The notes under the pieces are model-generated. The model searched no databases. It saw only the letters and a program-made list of their open reading frames with translations, and had not been told where the DNA came from. 64,000 nt of DNA from Geosiphon pyriformis (taxonomy: Eukaryota; Glomeromycota; Glomeromycetes; Archaeosporales; Geosiphonaceae). The stretch covers positions 416,666 through 480,665 of the forward strand of contig JAAOMT010000577.1 in the NCBI GenBank assembly GCA_016748015.1, in the 5' to 3' direction. This document shows positions 34,801 to 44,989 of this stretch, piece after piece. The position numbers were made by a program, and so were the translations under genes. Every line of letters begins with the position of its first letter. Positions within the stretch are counted from its first letter, which is position 1.

Positions 34801-36240
34801 AATGTTTTTAAATTTGTTTTATTTATGACAAACTGTCAGTATTTCCGTTGTCTTTTCCTTTTTTATAATGTACTGTAAATGTATATGATGATAATACTAT
34901 TTTCTATCTTGCATGACAATTATTTTCAAATTCCTAATTTTGAATTGAAATCAATCCCTTGTGATCTGTATACACATCAAATTTCTGGCTTAAGTATTTT
35001 TTTCATTTCATGATTGTCTAATAGATTGCTAAGTGTTTTAGTACTAGTGTTCTATAGTTTTTTTCTGTTGAATTCAAGCTTTGGCTGGCATATGTTACTG
35101 GATGTTTTCTTCCATTCAGTCTTCTTTGTGACAGTACTGCTCCTAATGCTTGGCCTAATGTATTAGTAGTGATAATGAATGGTTTATTGTGGTCTGAATA
35201 AATCAGTACTAGAGCTTGAATAAGCTTTCTTCTTAATGTGTCAAACACTTCTTGTTGAGCTTCTGTCTATTTTTATTTTACATTCTTGGTTTGTAGATAA
35301 TAGAGTGGCTGAGCCAGTTTAGAAAAGTTTTTGATAAAATAGCAATAATAGCCTGCAAATCCTAAAAATGCTCTTAGTTTTATCAAGTTAGTTGGTACTA
35401 AAAAGTTCTTTACTATTGCAATCTTATCTGAATCTGTTTTATTACCATTTTTGCTCATAATATGTCCCAAGAATTTTAGTTCTGTCTTGTCAAAAAAACA
35501 TTTGGTTGTATTTAATTTTAATCCTGCTCTTCTTAATCTTTCAAACATTTGTTGAAAATGATATAGATGGTTATCAAATGTCTTAAAGAACACATTTGTG
35601 TTGTTTAAATAAACAACTACTGATTTTCACAGTAGTCCAGTATAGACAATTTTCATGAGTTGTTGGAATGTTGCTGGAGCATTCATCAAGCCAAATAGCA
35701 TTACTTTGAACTCAAAATTCCCTTCTCATGTTGTGAAAGCTGTTTTTTTTTTATCTTCTGGTTTCATGGCTATTTGTTAGTAACCACTATTTAAGTCTAA
35801 CATTGAGAATTATTTTTTTTCTCCAAAAGCATCAAACAGTTCTTGAATCTTTAAAGTCAGATAGCTATTGCCTTTTGTTACTCCATTTAATTTCTGGTAA
35901 TTCACACAAAAGTAGATTTTTCCATTTTTCTTATGGACTAGTACCACTGATGATGACTATGGACTTATTAATGGCTGAATTAGCCCATTGTCAAGCATTC
36001 AGTTAATTTCTTAATAAATAATTTTATGGCTGGTTGGTGGTACTCTGTATGCTCTTTGTTTGATTGACATTGTATCTTCAGTTTTTATCTGGTGCTGGAT
36101 TATGTTAGTTTTGCCAAATTCGTTTTCACTGGCAAAAATGTTGTTGAAATTATTAAGTAATATCTTGAGCTGCATATGTTTTAATGGGTCTAAATTTTCC
36201 AAGTTCATCTGTTCCAATTGTTCTGATTGGAGCAAATAAC
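34801..36240 (-). pseudogene. Ty3-2 reverse transcriptase and RNase H, degenerate
   Basis: The frame 35,593-35,273 covers the end of RT (ELKFLGHIMSKNGNKTDSDK and LRAFLGFAGYYCYFIKNFSK). The frame 35,248-35,018 covers RNase H (TNTLGQALGAVLSQRRLNGR, then PVTYASQSLNSTEKNYRTLV). The catalytic box near 35,600-35,630 reads VVYLNNTNVF, with both Asp changed to Asn. The frame 36,235-36,011 holds the RT N-terminus (NIFASENEFGKTNIIQHQIK, the region upstream of the fingers). Stops separate the pieces. Confidence 0.82.
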
Positions 36241-36247
36241 ATTTTTC

Positions 36248-37015
36248 TCATCTGTATATTGTTTGTAATATAATATCCACATATCTATATAGTTGTGGAA
36301 AGTTTGGAATAGTGTTTGGCAGTTGGTCTTTAATTTTGATAGTTAAATAGTCAATGATAATTCCTTTTGGTATTTCAATGATGTCTCCTGTGTTGTTATA
36401 GATGGAAATTTTAATGTGCCTGTGGTTCTTGGCTGGTATGTATAGGTTGACTAATCCAATCTCTCCTGATTTATAAAGTGTTGCTTTTGCTTCAAAAATT
36501 TGTACTTGATTCTTTATTTTTCTTTTTATGACTACTATATACTGGTTATATGGTGGAATGGAGATAATTTCTCTCTTGTCAATAATCTCTTCCTCTGTAA
36601 TATTGACTAGTATATCTATTCTATCTGTGGATTCAAATCTCTGTATCCCTTTTGCTGTAATCCCTAATTTTTTTCTGTTTCTCACTGATACTAATTGAGC
36701 TATTTTTACCAAAGACAGAAATATTGTCTGTGCTATTTTTTTATTTGACTCTATTATATAGGTCTTTTCTGAATTATTTTGTAGCATTGCAATAATATTT
36801 TCCACATATCTTGTATCAATTATTTTTCTTTTAATATTGATTCCCTTCTCTGCTAAACTACTTCTCAATGTTAGTTGAATTATTGTGGTTGCTGGAATTT
36901 CCAGTACTATTTTAAAATCAATGTTTATACACAAGTATAGTTCTAATTTGATGGCATCCTTTCTTGGATATCTCAGATCAAACCTGGTATTAGTATTATG
37001 CACATATTTTGACAT
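36248..37015 (-). pseudogene. Ty3-2 dUTPase domain with linker (longest open frame in the window)
   Basis: This 255-residue frame has no internal stop. Motif 1 is TRFDLRYP (residues about 10-17), motif 2 is LRSSLAEKG (about 51-59), motif 3 is KIIDTRYVENIIAMLQN (about 64-80), motif 4 is KKIAQTIF (about 91-98), and motif 5 is KGIQRFESTDR (about 121-131), where the family has G-x-x-G-F-G-S-T-G. Two Gly are replaced, so activity is doubtful. Residues about 150-255 are the linker before RT, as in Ty3-1. The apparent start Met lies just before motif 1; the true protein is a segment of the polyprotein. The domain would remove dUTP. Confidence 0.85.
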
Positions 37016-38050
37016 AAAATTTTCATTATTATCACTGAATCATTTTAGTTTCTGCTCTTTAATAAAATCAGGGAAAATGATGTATTGTTTGGGGTTTGAA
37101 TTGGAGTTTGAATCATTATTATTTTGGGTGCCATATTAAATGAAGCTGGAACTATTGTTATTGTTGTCGTTATTGTTGGAATTTTAATTAAGATTGACAA
37201 TTAATTCCAATTCTGATACACAGCTACTGATTGGTTTTTTTTTTTCAAAGATTGTGTAGATCATGTAAATTAGTGAGTTGTAAATAAAGTCACACTCATT
37301 ACAATATTGGAAATCACATGGAATTAAACAGTAATCACATAATTGAATGTTTAATTGTGTTAAATACTGCTCTTATTTTTCTTTTATGAGTGCTAAATTT
37401 TGTTAGTGCTCATAAAACTCTTCTGGACCTGTCTTTATGTTGAAAAAAGCATCTGAAGATGATGTCAACTAGTTTTAGAGGATTATATACTGGTACAAAG
37501 CATCGCATATTTCTTTTTAACTAGGAATGTTATTTTACATTCCTTTATCGAGCAACTGTTTTCCACACACAAGACATGATTTATTGTCACACTTTTCTTG
37601 ATGTTTAGGATAATCATAGTGTTTGCAGTGGCAAGGCTTGCAATAATAATGGGTTTTAATCAAGTGGTCTTCATCAAATACAATCTATGCTCCCATGAAA
37701 GACAGTTTTTTTTTGCAGTTTTTATACTTGAGAGGTATATATAGTAGTTTTGGTCTGGTGTTAATAGAATATAATCTTCTCCAACCACTAATTTTTTCAG
37801 TCGTTATTTCTTTTTATGGTTTTTTTAGGTAGGTTTTTTTTCTTTTCTTTCCTTTTATCTTCTTAGGACAAAATTAATGGTAGCTCATTGTGGTCTTTAT
37901 TGGTCCAGAAAACTTGGTAAGCTTTCCAAGTAGGTTTTTCTTTTTTTTCTTTCAGTTCAATCAATGGTTGTTTTTTCTTTGAAGACGCTGAAATGTTCAC
38001 ATATGGCTGGTGCTCAAACATGTTGACTATTTTGACTGAGCTGAAGCTTC
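37016..38050 (-). pseudogene. Ty3-2 Cys-rich insert, degenerate
   Basis: Cys pairs recur in the same order as in Ty3-1: a CxxC-like pair near 37,560-37,590, a Cys/His/Tyr stretch near 37,600-37,660, and a segment near 37,270-37,340 that aligns with IPCDFQYCNECDLIY of Ty3-1. The frame 38,102-37,863 overlaps the junction with the protease. The function is unknown; zinc binding is a guess from the spacing. Confidence 0.45.
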
Positions 38051-38370
38051 TGCATGGTTCAATCAAGTATAATATTGGTTTTGGATAACCAGTCATCACC
38101 AATAAGAGTTTGGTATTGTGTGGTTTCTATTACCAAAACTTTGATTGGTACAATAATGCCATTGACTTTGATAGGTAAGTTGTCAATTTCACCAATAGGA
38201 GTTTTGGTCATTCTATAAGCTATAATAATTCTGGCACTGGTGGTACAATCAACTTGGTAACCTAATTGGTTTATGAATTGTCTTGTAATGATGCTACCAG
38301 CTAATTTACTGTCTAAAATTAGTTTGATAGAATGGCCATCAACTTTGGTATCAGTATACATTGTAGTGAT
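38051..38370 (-). pseudogene. Ty3-2 aspartic protease
   Basis: The frame 38,361-38,059 (100 residues) is a nearly complete retropepsin fold: a first beta region (TDTKVDGHSIKLILDS), active-site box LILDSKLAGSIITRQ where Asp-Ser-Gly reads Asp-Ser-Lys, a middle region ending TPIGEIDNLPIKVNG, and the second box IGDDWLSKTN. The Gly-to-Lys change (GGA to AAA) would abolish activity. It would process Gag-Pol. Confidence 0.8.
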
Positions 38371-40730
38371 GAATTTGGTATTAAGAGCAGTTTTATTAAA
38401 TAAAGATGTTATTGTTGATGTCTCAAAATCAAAGAAAAAAATTGCTGTTAATGATTTGTTATTGGTGACAGTGGCTGGAGGTATGTTGTTGTTGATTGAT
38501 CTCTTTAGGTTGTTTTCAAGTCATTGGTTGAGACGTTTTTTGGGGTTACTAAGAGACTTAAATAGTTCTGGAAGTTTGGGTTTTAAGTGTATCCAGTTCC
38601 CAAACTTTGCTGACAAAATCTTGATTGTTGGGTAGATGAATTGAAGATCAGTTGATAAACAACTATTGTCAATCTCCAGTTTTGTTGAATGGTTCTCAGT
38701 CTTTGGTTTTTAAGTATTATCAGAGTTGAAACTGGTGGCAGTATTTGAATTTGTTGGGGTTGATATATTACTTGCAGCTGTGGTTAATAAATAACTGGTG
38801 CTAAAGTCTGATAAATGAGTGGTTAATAAATTGGTGGCTGTGTTACTAGTAAGTAATTTGGTTAATATAGTTCTGAGTTGGATTGATATCTTGGAGTTTA
38901 AAACCAGTGATCAGAGTTTCGATATTGATTTTCAAATTATTAGTTATTTAATCAATGATGGCAGTCAATTTGCAGGTGTCTTTGTTTACCACAATAGTGA
39001 CAAACACATATTTCCTGTTGCCACTGTTGATTGGTCAATGATGATGAGTGTGATTGATTTTGGAAACAATTTGAGTTTCTCTGATTATTGCATCATTGTG
39101 GAGATTAATAAATTGCTCAATTGTCAGCTAAGTATTCTTTTAATTTCTGATTGATCAAATTACTAAATTGTTTCAATTTAGAATCCAAGTCAGATGATTC
39201 ATTCATTACTAGATTCACAGCTTGGACATGATTGGTTTCAAGTTCTACTGCTTTAAAATCTCTGGTGTTTATAACTGTGGCTTGTAGGTCTACTGGATGC
39301 AATGAGCATACATGTTGAAAAATACTATTGTGCAGGCCTTTAATGAACTGGTTTAAGATTTATGGTGTAGTAAAATAATCCACTTTTATTGTCTAAAATT
39401 GGTGCAGATTTCTATAAAAATGTTCTAGATAGTAGTAACTTCTTCTACATCTCCCTGTTTAATAGTGGTAAAGATATTGACCAATCAGTTGATGCTATTA
39501 TTGTTACTAAAGTATCACAAAAACTTAAGCTTAAGTGCATTAAAATCTTGGAATTTGTTAACCAAGCTTTGATATTATGAATCAACAGTATCCTGAAAAA
39601 AGTATGAGATGGCTTGCATGGCTCTGGCATCATTCCATTCATTGGCTGCAATGGCTTTTTTAATATTGTTTAGCCACATCTGGGCATCATCTTTTTCACT
39701 GGTAAACTTTTCAATTTTTACAATTGGTGCATATGCCATTGAAGCTATGGGAAGTTGTTGTTGTAGTTATTGTAATTGCTGAAGAGGTTGCTGAAGTGGC
39801 TATTGTGATTGTTACTGAGGTAGTACTTGTAGCTGTTAAATCAATTCAATTGGTGGCTGATTGATCATGTTTATTGGAAGTAAGTTTTATTGATTAATTA
39901 TGTTGGAATTTGGATTATTTAGATTTTCCAGAGTTTGAATATTCAGAGTTTCAACTTCTGGGTTTTCTACAATCGGGTTTTGATAATTAAATTCCTAATT
40001 GTTGTTTTTTTTTTCTTCTGATTCAGTTATTTCCTAAGGACTTGCAATTCTGAAATCTGGTGAAAGTGGTGGTAATTGAAATTTTGATGGTGTTAGTGAT
40101 CGCAATTTAAATTTCTCAAAATATTTGCCATAGGTTTCTAATAGGTTAGCTTTTAATTATTTACTTTGAAATAGTATTCATGCCAATGGTGTTTTCATAT
40201 TTAATGTGGATGTGTCTGCTGATGAGATATTAATGATACTTCTGAGTGTATAGTGATATGATAGATTGGTTGGTAATTCAAGTCTTGTTTTCTTCTAAGT
40301 AGATGGTTGTATTTCTTGAGGTGTTACTGCTGATGTTTGTAATTTTTTTTACCTTTGTTTGTATAGGTAATTGAATATCTTTGTTGAGTGTGATTTTCAA
40401 TTTCTCTATTGATTTTAATGAGAATTGCCATAAAGTTATAATTTACTGGTAGGCTGGTGTTTTGAATTAATTTATTGTAAAAATTTTCTCTTGTTGAGTT
40501 GGTTTCTATTGGTACACCTAGCAAATATGAGATTCTTTTATTAATGTAGAAATTGAAGGCTGATTCTGCTGATAAGTAATTGTTGGTTAATTCTAAGTAT
40601 TGACAGTAGTGTTGAAACAAGGATTTGGCAAATCCTAAATGGTTTGTTCCTATTCTTTCTGATTCTGCCACTTTTGGATGATTGTTTACTGGTACTGGTT
40701 CTCTGTAGAATTATATCTTATAGAAAGCAT
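38371..40730 (-). pseudogene. Ty3-2 gag with CCHC zinc knuckle, degenerate
   Basis: The knuckle at about 38,958-39,003 reads CHYCGKQRHLQIDC, an intact C-x2-C-x4-H-x4-C. Upstream coding pieces include 39,302-39,117, 39,651-39,445 (EPCKPSHTFFRILL region) and 40,671-40,324 (115 residues, MAESERIGTNHLGFAKSLFQ onward), which should be near the Gag N-terminus. A Gln-rich tract lies near 39,755-39,840. Comparison with Ty3-1 gives the position of the solo LTR there. Confidence 0.7.
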
Positions 40731-40734
40731 CAAA
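40726..40734 (-). other. Ty3-2 primer-binding site (mutated, still pairs with LTR)
   Basis: The minus strand reads TTTGATGCT next to the LTR end, where Ty3-1 has TTTGGTGCT. The LTR segment it would pair with (plus-strand TTGATGCT at 40,794-40,801) carries the same G-to-A difference, so an 8-base pairing is preserved. This covariation supports an interaction between the two sites. Confidence 0.6.
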
Positions 40735-41603
40735 TGTTACAAATGATTATTTAAGATCTTAATTCAAATAACAAATCCGTAACTTGATGCTAATTCTTAA
40801 TAATGTTGGTAATATCTGAAGGTTTTGGTAATCTGAAAGTTTTATGGTTAAGTCTTTTGTATAATAGACAGATATTCAGTTATAGATTTAATAGTTTTCC
40901 AAAATTGTAATTCTGTCTAATTTTTTTCTTAGCTTGGTGGCCAGTTTTATTCTGGCAGTCATGCTCTTTTGGTAAGCTATCCATTAATATATATGTGATG
41001 TTACTCTTATTTCTGGGTTTTTTATCAGTCTATCTATGACATCAATAATTTAGTGCTTTGCTCTTTACTTAATTAGTCAACAACAAATAAAAAAAGAACA
41101 GAAAGAAAGAAAAATAGAGAAAATAAAGAAAATAGGCCAAGATGATTTGAATATTAGTATTCCATCAATAGCTGTGATCAAGAGCTATTATTTCAGTATA
41201 GTTAAATATTAATTATTATCAATATAAAGTATTGATAGTAAAAAGTGGATTAAGATATTGAATAAATGGTTTATTTAGTAGTGATTTTTGGAAGATTGCT
41301 TAGATCAGATCTAAACTAAGAAATCTTTTTTTCTATTTCTAATGCTACCACTATATATACATAATTAAGATTCTTCAATTCCTTAATTTTTCACACCAGG
41401 AATTTTGAAATTCCAGAAATTCTGCAATTCTTTTGAGAGAAATCTTAGAATTCTAAAATCCTGTGATTTCTCATACAAAAATTCTGAAATTTTTGGAATT
41501 TTGCAATTTTTTTAAAAAGAATCTTAGAATTTCACATTTATTATAGCTACTTTTGATTGGCTAATTTATATGCTAATATATTTTCTATTTTCTAAAAGTA
41601 ACA
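40735..41603 (-). repeat. Ty3-2 right (5') LTR, GGAATTC-repeat variant
   Basis: It starts TGTTACAAATG and ends AAGTAACA. The central block at about 41,395-41,545 holds decayed GGAATTTTGAAATTCC/GCAATTC-type repeats like those of Ty3-1 and Ty3-D, not the CAATGTG-type repeats of the left LTR. It is followed directly by a foreign LTR fragment beginning GTGTCTTATAACC. Confidence 0.88.
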
Positions 41604-41731
41604 GTGTCTTATAACCAAAGAACTCAATGAGTAAATTCACAAGTTAATGAAATTATGCAAAATATGTATTATTGATAATTAAAAGCATCAAATATTATCA
41701 TCTCCCTACTCTACTAAGTTTAACCATAACA
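41604..41731 (+). repeat. 5' LTR remnant of the non-autonomous element
   Basis: The 128 bases match 44,822-44,989, the end of the 3' LTR (GTGTCTTATAAC...CCATAACA). About 790 bases of its left part are missing, apparently lost in the event that joined Ty3-2 to LINE-C. It contains AAGCATCAAATATTA (41,683-41,697), which is nearly the full complement of TAACATTTGGTGCTT (41,727-41,741). Confidence 0.82.
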
Positions 41732-41747
41732 TTTGGTGCTTCTTGTG
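41732..41747 (+). other. Primer-binding site of the non-autonomous element
   Basis: TTTGGTGCTTCTTGTG follows the LTR end directly. It shares TTTGGTGCT with Ty3-1 and Ty3-3, and it can pair with the LTR segment at 41,683-41,691, allowing one transition. Confidence 0.6.
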
Positions 41748-41862
41748 AAGTTATAAAATCCATAGAGACAGAACATCTTAGAAATTCACAAAAAAGACAG
41801 ACCAAGAGAAAACAAGAGAAAAATCACTTAAGATTTGCAAAATTCTTATTTTATTTTCTTTA

Positions 41863-43480
41863 AAAAACTTATTAAATTAAAAACTTTGATTATTCAAAAT
41901 TTGATCATTAAAACTCCAAACATTTGAAACTTATCTTTGATAAATTTATTAAAAACTTGTTAAATTAAAAACTCCAATTATTCAAGACCCAATCATTAAA
42001 ATCCTGAACATTCAAAACTTACCTTTGATAAATTTGTTAAAAACTCATTAAATTAAAAACTTTGATTATTCAAAATCTGATCATTAAAACTCCAAACATT
42101 TGAAACTTATCTTTGATAAATTTATTAAAAACTTGTTAAATTAAAAACTCCAATTATTCAAGATCTAATTATTAAAATCCAAAACATTCAAAAATTACTG
42201 TTGATAAATTTATTAAAACATATTAAATTAAAAACTCTGATTATTCAAAACCTAATCATTAAAACTCTAAACATTTGAAACTTACCTTTGATAAATTTAT
42301 TAAAAACTTGTTAAATTAAAACTCCAATTATTCAAGACCCAATCATTAAAACCCTGAACATTCAAAACTTACCTTTGATAAATTTGTTAAAAACTCATTA
42401 AATTAAAAACTTTGATTATTCAAAATCTAATTATTAAAACTCCAAACATTTGAAACTTATCTTTGATAAATTTATTAAAAACTTGTTAAATTAAAAACTC
42501 CAATTATTCAAGATCTAATTATTAAAATCCAAAACATTCAAAAATTACTGTTGATAAATTCATTAAAACATATTAAATTAAAAATTCTGATTATTCAAAA
42601 CCTAATCATTAAAACTTTAAACATTTGAAACTTACCTTTGATAAATTTATTAAAAACTTGTTAAATTAAAACTCCAATTATTCAAGACCCAATCATTAAA
42701 ATCCTGAACATTCAAAACTTACCTTTGATAAATTTGTTAAAAACTCATTAAATTAAAAACTTTGATTATTCAAAATCTGATCATTAAAACTCCAAACATT
42801 TGAAACTTATCTTTGATAAATTTATTAAAAACTCATTAAATTAAAACTCTGATTATTCAAGACTCAATCATTAAAACCCTGAACATTCGAAAATTACTGT
42901 TAATAAATTCATTAAAACTTGTTAAATTAAAAACTCTGATTATTCAAAACCCAATTATTAAAACCCTGAACATTCAAAACTTATCTTTAGTAAATTTGTC
43001 AAAAACTTGTTAAATTAAAACTCTGATTATTTAAAACTCAATTGTTAAAACCCTGAACATTCGAAAATTACTATTGATAAACTTATTAAAACTCCAATTA
43101 TTCAAAACCCAATCATTAAAACCCCAAACATTTGAAACTTACTTTTAATAAATTTGTTAAAAAACTTGTTAAAATTAAAACTCTGATTATTTAAGACCCA
43201 ATTATTAAAACCCTAAACATTTGAAACTTACCTTTGATAAACTTGTTAAAACTCATTAAATTAAAAAACTTCAATTATTCAAGACCCAATTATTCAAAAA
43301 CTCAAATATTTAAAACCCAATAATTCTAATCCCACTATTATACAAAAAAACTTACTATCAATAAAACTTGTTAAATCTCTAGCAATTTAAACTCCAGAAA
43401 TTATTCAAAAAAACCTGAACATTTAAAGTCCAATAAATTCTAAACCCTGCTATTATACAAGGAAACTTATCAATAAAACT
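41863..43480 (+). repeat. Minisatellite, about 18 units of about 88 bases
   Basis: Each unit runs roughly AAAAACTTGTTAAATTAAAA, then CTCC(or TTTG)AATTATTCAAGACCC, then AATCATTAAAATCC, then TGAACATTCAAAACTTACC, then TTTGATAAATTTGTT. Spacing of the TTGATAAATTT landmark is 86-90 bases (near 41,935, 42,025, 42,112, 42,289, 42,375 and onward). Units alternate between variants, suggesting higher-order copies. The unit length is not a multiple of three and stops are frequent, so it is not coding. The last units (after about 43,260) are degenerate. Confidence 0.9.
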
Positions 43481-43559
43481 TAATTCTTACAGTACCAATA
43501 AATCAGCAAAACTCACCTAACAGCTCTTAATCAGAATATTGAGATGTAGTCACAATCCA

Positions 43560-44012
43560 CTTTTATGCATTATATATTTAAAAAAGAGCCAATTAGCAAG
43601 AACAAATAGAAATCAGAATTGGAACTTAATCCTGATTTAAACTCTACTGATAACAACAAAAATTCAAACTCTGTTAATGACAGCAACAATTCAAACTCTG
43701 CTAATAACAACAACAATTCAAATTCTGCTAATAATGACAATAATTCAAACTCTGCCAACAACAATTAAAACTCCATTTCAAATACCAAACAATATATTAT
43801 GCTTCTAGATCTTACAATAAAGCAGGAATTAATTTAATTCAGCAATAATAATAAGGGCATACAGATGCAAGATTTGAACTTAGATATTTTGGACAGACCA
43901 CTATAATTAAAAACTGCAGTCACATATAAAATTAGATTTAAAAATAGCAATAGAAATTACAACAACAACATTAATACAAAAGAAAAATTTATAATTTCAC
44001 AGGAGCTCAATT
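43560..44012 (+). pseudogene. Pol remnant in the non-autonomous element (Asn/Ser-rich tract to dUTPase motif 1)
   Basis: The plus-strand reading SELELNPDLNSTDNNKNSNS is followed by four or five short units of type NSNSANNNN (27-base DNA repeats, 43,650-43,765). This corresponds to the acidic/Asn tail before the dUTPase in Ty3-1 (21,617-21,720). It then reads QYIMLLDLTIKQEL and, after a frameshift, TDARFELRYFG (about 43,862-43,895) and LDLKIAIEITTTTLIQ (about 43,940-43,990), which match dUTPase motif 1 and the strand after it. The sequence then jumps to the polypurine tract. It shows the element derives from the dUTPase-bearing Ty3 group. Confidence 0.7.
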
Positions 44013-44013
44013 C

Positions 44014-44029
44014 TAAAAGAAAGAAATAA
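44014..44029 (+). other. Polypurine tract of the non-autonomous element
   Basis: AAAAGAAAGAAATAA lies directly before the LTR start TGTTATCC. Placement and composition are as expected for the plus-strand primer. Confidence 0.75.
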
Positions 44030-44989
44030 TGTTATCCAAGTAAAAAAACCAATCCAAAATTATAAAAAAATGTAACCAAAACATGACATAATACAGAATA
44101 ATACACAATAATATTGGATAATGTGTTATAATTTAGAATAACACAAGATAACATGTTATAATGTGAGATAACACAGAATAACATGTAATAATACTAAATA
44201 ATATATTATATATAGTATAACTAGCAATAATATAAAAAAACAAAGCAATAACAGAAATAACAAAACAATTAGAAACAATTCTGTAAAACAAAAAAAATGT
44301 ATAAAAATGAGTAGCTGTAGAAGTTAGAAAAAAATCCAGAGAAAAAATTAGACTTTTAAAAATCAATTAGATTCATAGGTTATAATTATTAAATACTCTT
44401 CTTTTTAAAAATAGTTACTATCAACCAAAATAGAATTATATCAATAAAATATCTTTTCAATTTTTCAAATTCATGTTATTATCTACTACTTAATCTACTA
44501 ACACAATAGTTCTTAATCATAGCTATTAACAAGACACTTATTTCTTATTTTATTTTCTTTATTTCTTTATTTTTTTTTATTTTTTTTTATTTTTTTTATT
44601 TTTTTTTGGAGTGGCAACATAAAAAATTGACTGTCTAAAAATAGACTTTGTGATAGTCTGGTAAAAAAGGAAGGCTCCCTTTAAGTTTGAATATTAACAT
44701 TATCTTGGTAGCTTATCAGAAGAACAAAAAAGTACTGTTAGACACTAACAACTGTGTTTGTTAGCTTAGAGAAAATAGTTTACATTTATAAAAAGTTGTA
44801 ATCAGTGAAAACCAAACCTCTGTGTCTTATAACTAAAGAACTTAATAAGTAAATTTACAACTAGTAAATAAGACCTTCAGAAATTAATAATCAAGACAAA
44901 ATCAATAGAATTACATGAAATATACATTAATAATAATTGAGAACATCAAATGTTACCATTTTTTTACCCTACCAAGTTTACCCGTAATA
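44030..44989 (+). repeat. 3' LTR of the non-autonomous element
   Basis: It starts TGTTATCC and ends GTAATA, a decayed GTAACA. The last 168 bases match the 5' remnant. It has an imperfect ATAACATG/ATAATG-type tandem run at about 44,085-44,215 and a T-rich tract at about 44,540-44,606. GAACATCAAATGTTA (44,941-44,955) is the counterpart of the PBS-complementary arm in the 5' copy. The right flank CTGG (44,990-44,993) would be the target duplication, but the left partner is lost. Confidence 0.8.

Larger units (their letters stand above)
32031..41603 (-). mobile_element. Ty3-2, Ty3/gypsy element with dUTPase and mismatched LTRs
   Basis: The left LTR (32,031-32,878) and right LTR (40,735-41,603) enclose gag-PR-Cys-rich-dUTPase-RT-RH-INT on the minus strand. 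The left flank is LINE-C (ATGT) and the right flank is an LTR of another element (GTGT), so the two sides do not come from one target site. The two LTRs also carry different central repeats. The element is probably a recombinant of two copies. It is the same family as Ty3-1 and Ty3-D. Confidence 0.85.
41604..44989 (+). mobile_element. Non-autonomous LTR element (deletion derivative with minisatellite)
   Basis: It has a truncated 5' LTR (41,604-41,731), a PBS, about 2.3 kb of internal sequence, a polypurine tract and a complete 3' LTR (44,030-44,989). The internal part lacks RT, RNase H and integrase. It holds a tandem repeat array and a short pol remnant ending in the first dUTPase motif. It lies in the RT gene of Ty3-D: sequence after 44,989 continues CTGGCAAGTAGCC, where the RT of relatives has Tyr-Trp-Gln-Val. 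It would need proteins from an intact relative to move. Confidence 0.8.

Noticed and set aside
41863-43480. Regular 88-base repeats as a CRISPR array.
   Set aside because: Whole units repeat with no unique spacers, the setting is a eukaryotic LTR element, and no cas-like gene is present.
44085-44215. ATAACATG/ATAATAC tandem run as an origin or telomere-like repeat.
   Set aside because: It is short, imperfect and lies within an LTR, and nothing else nearby suggests such a role.
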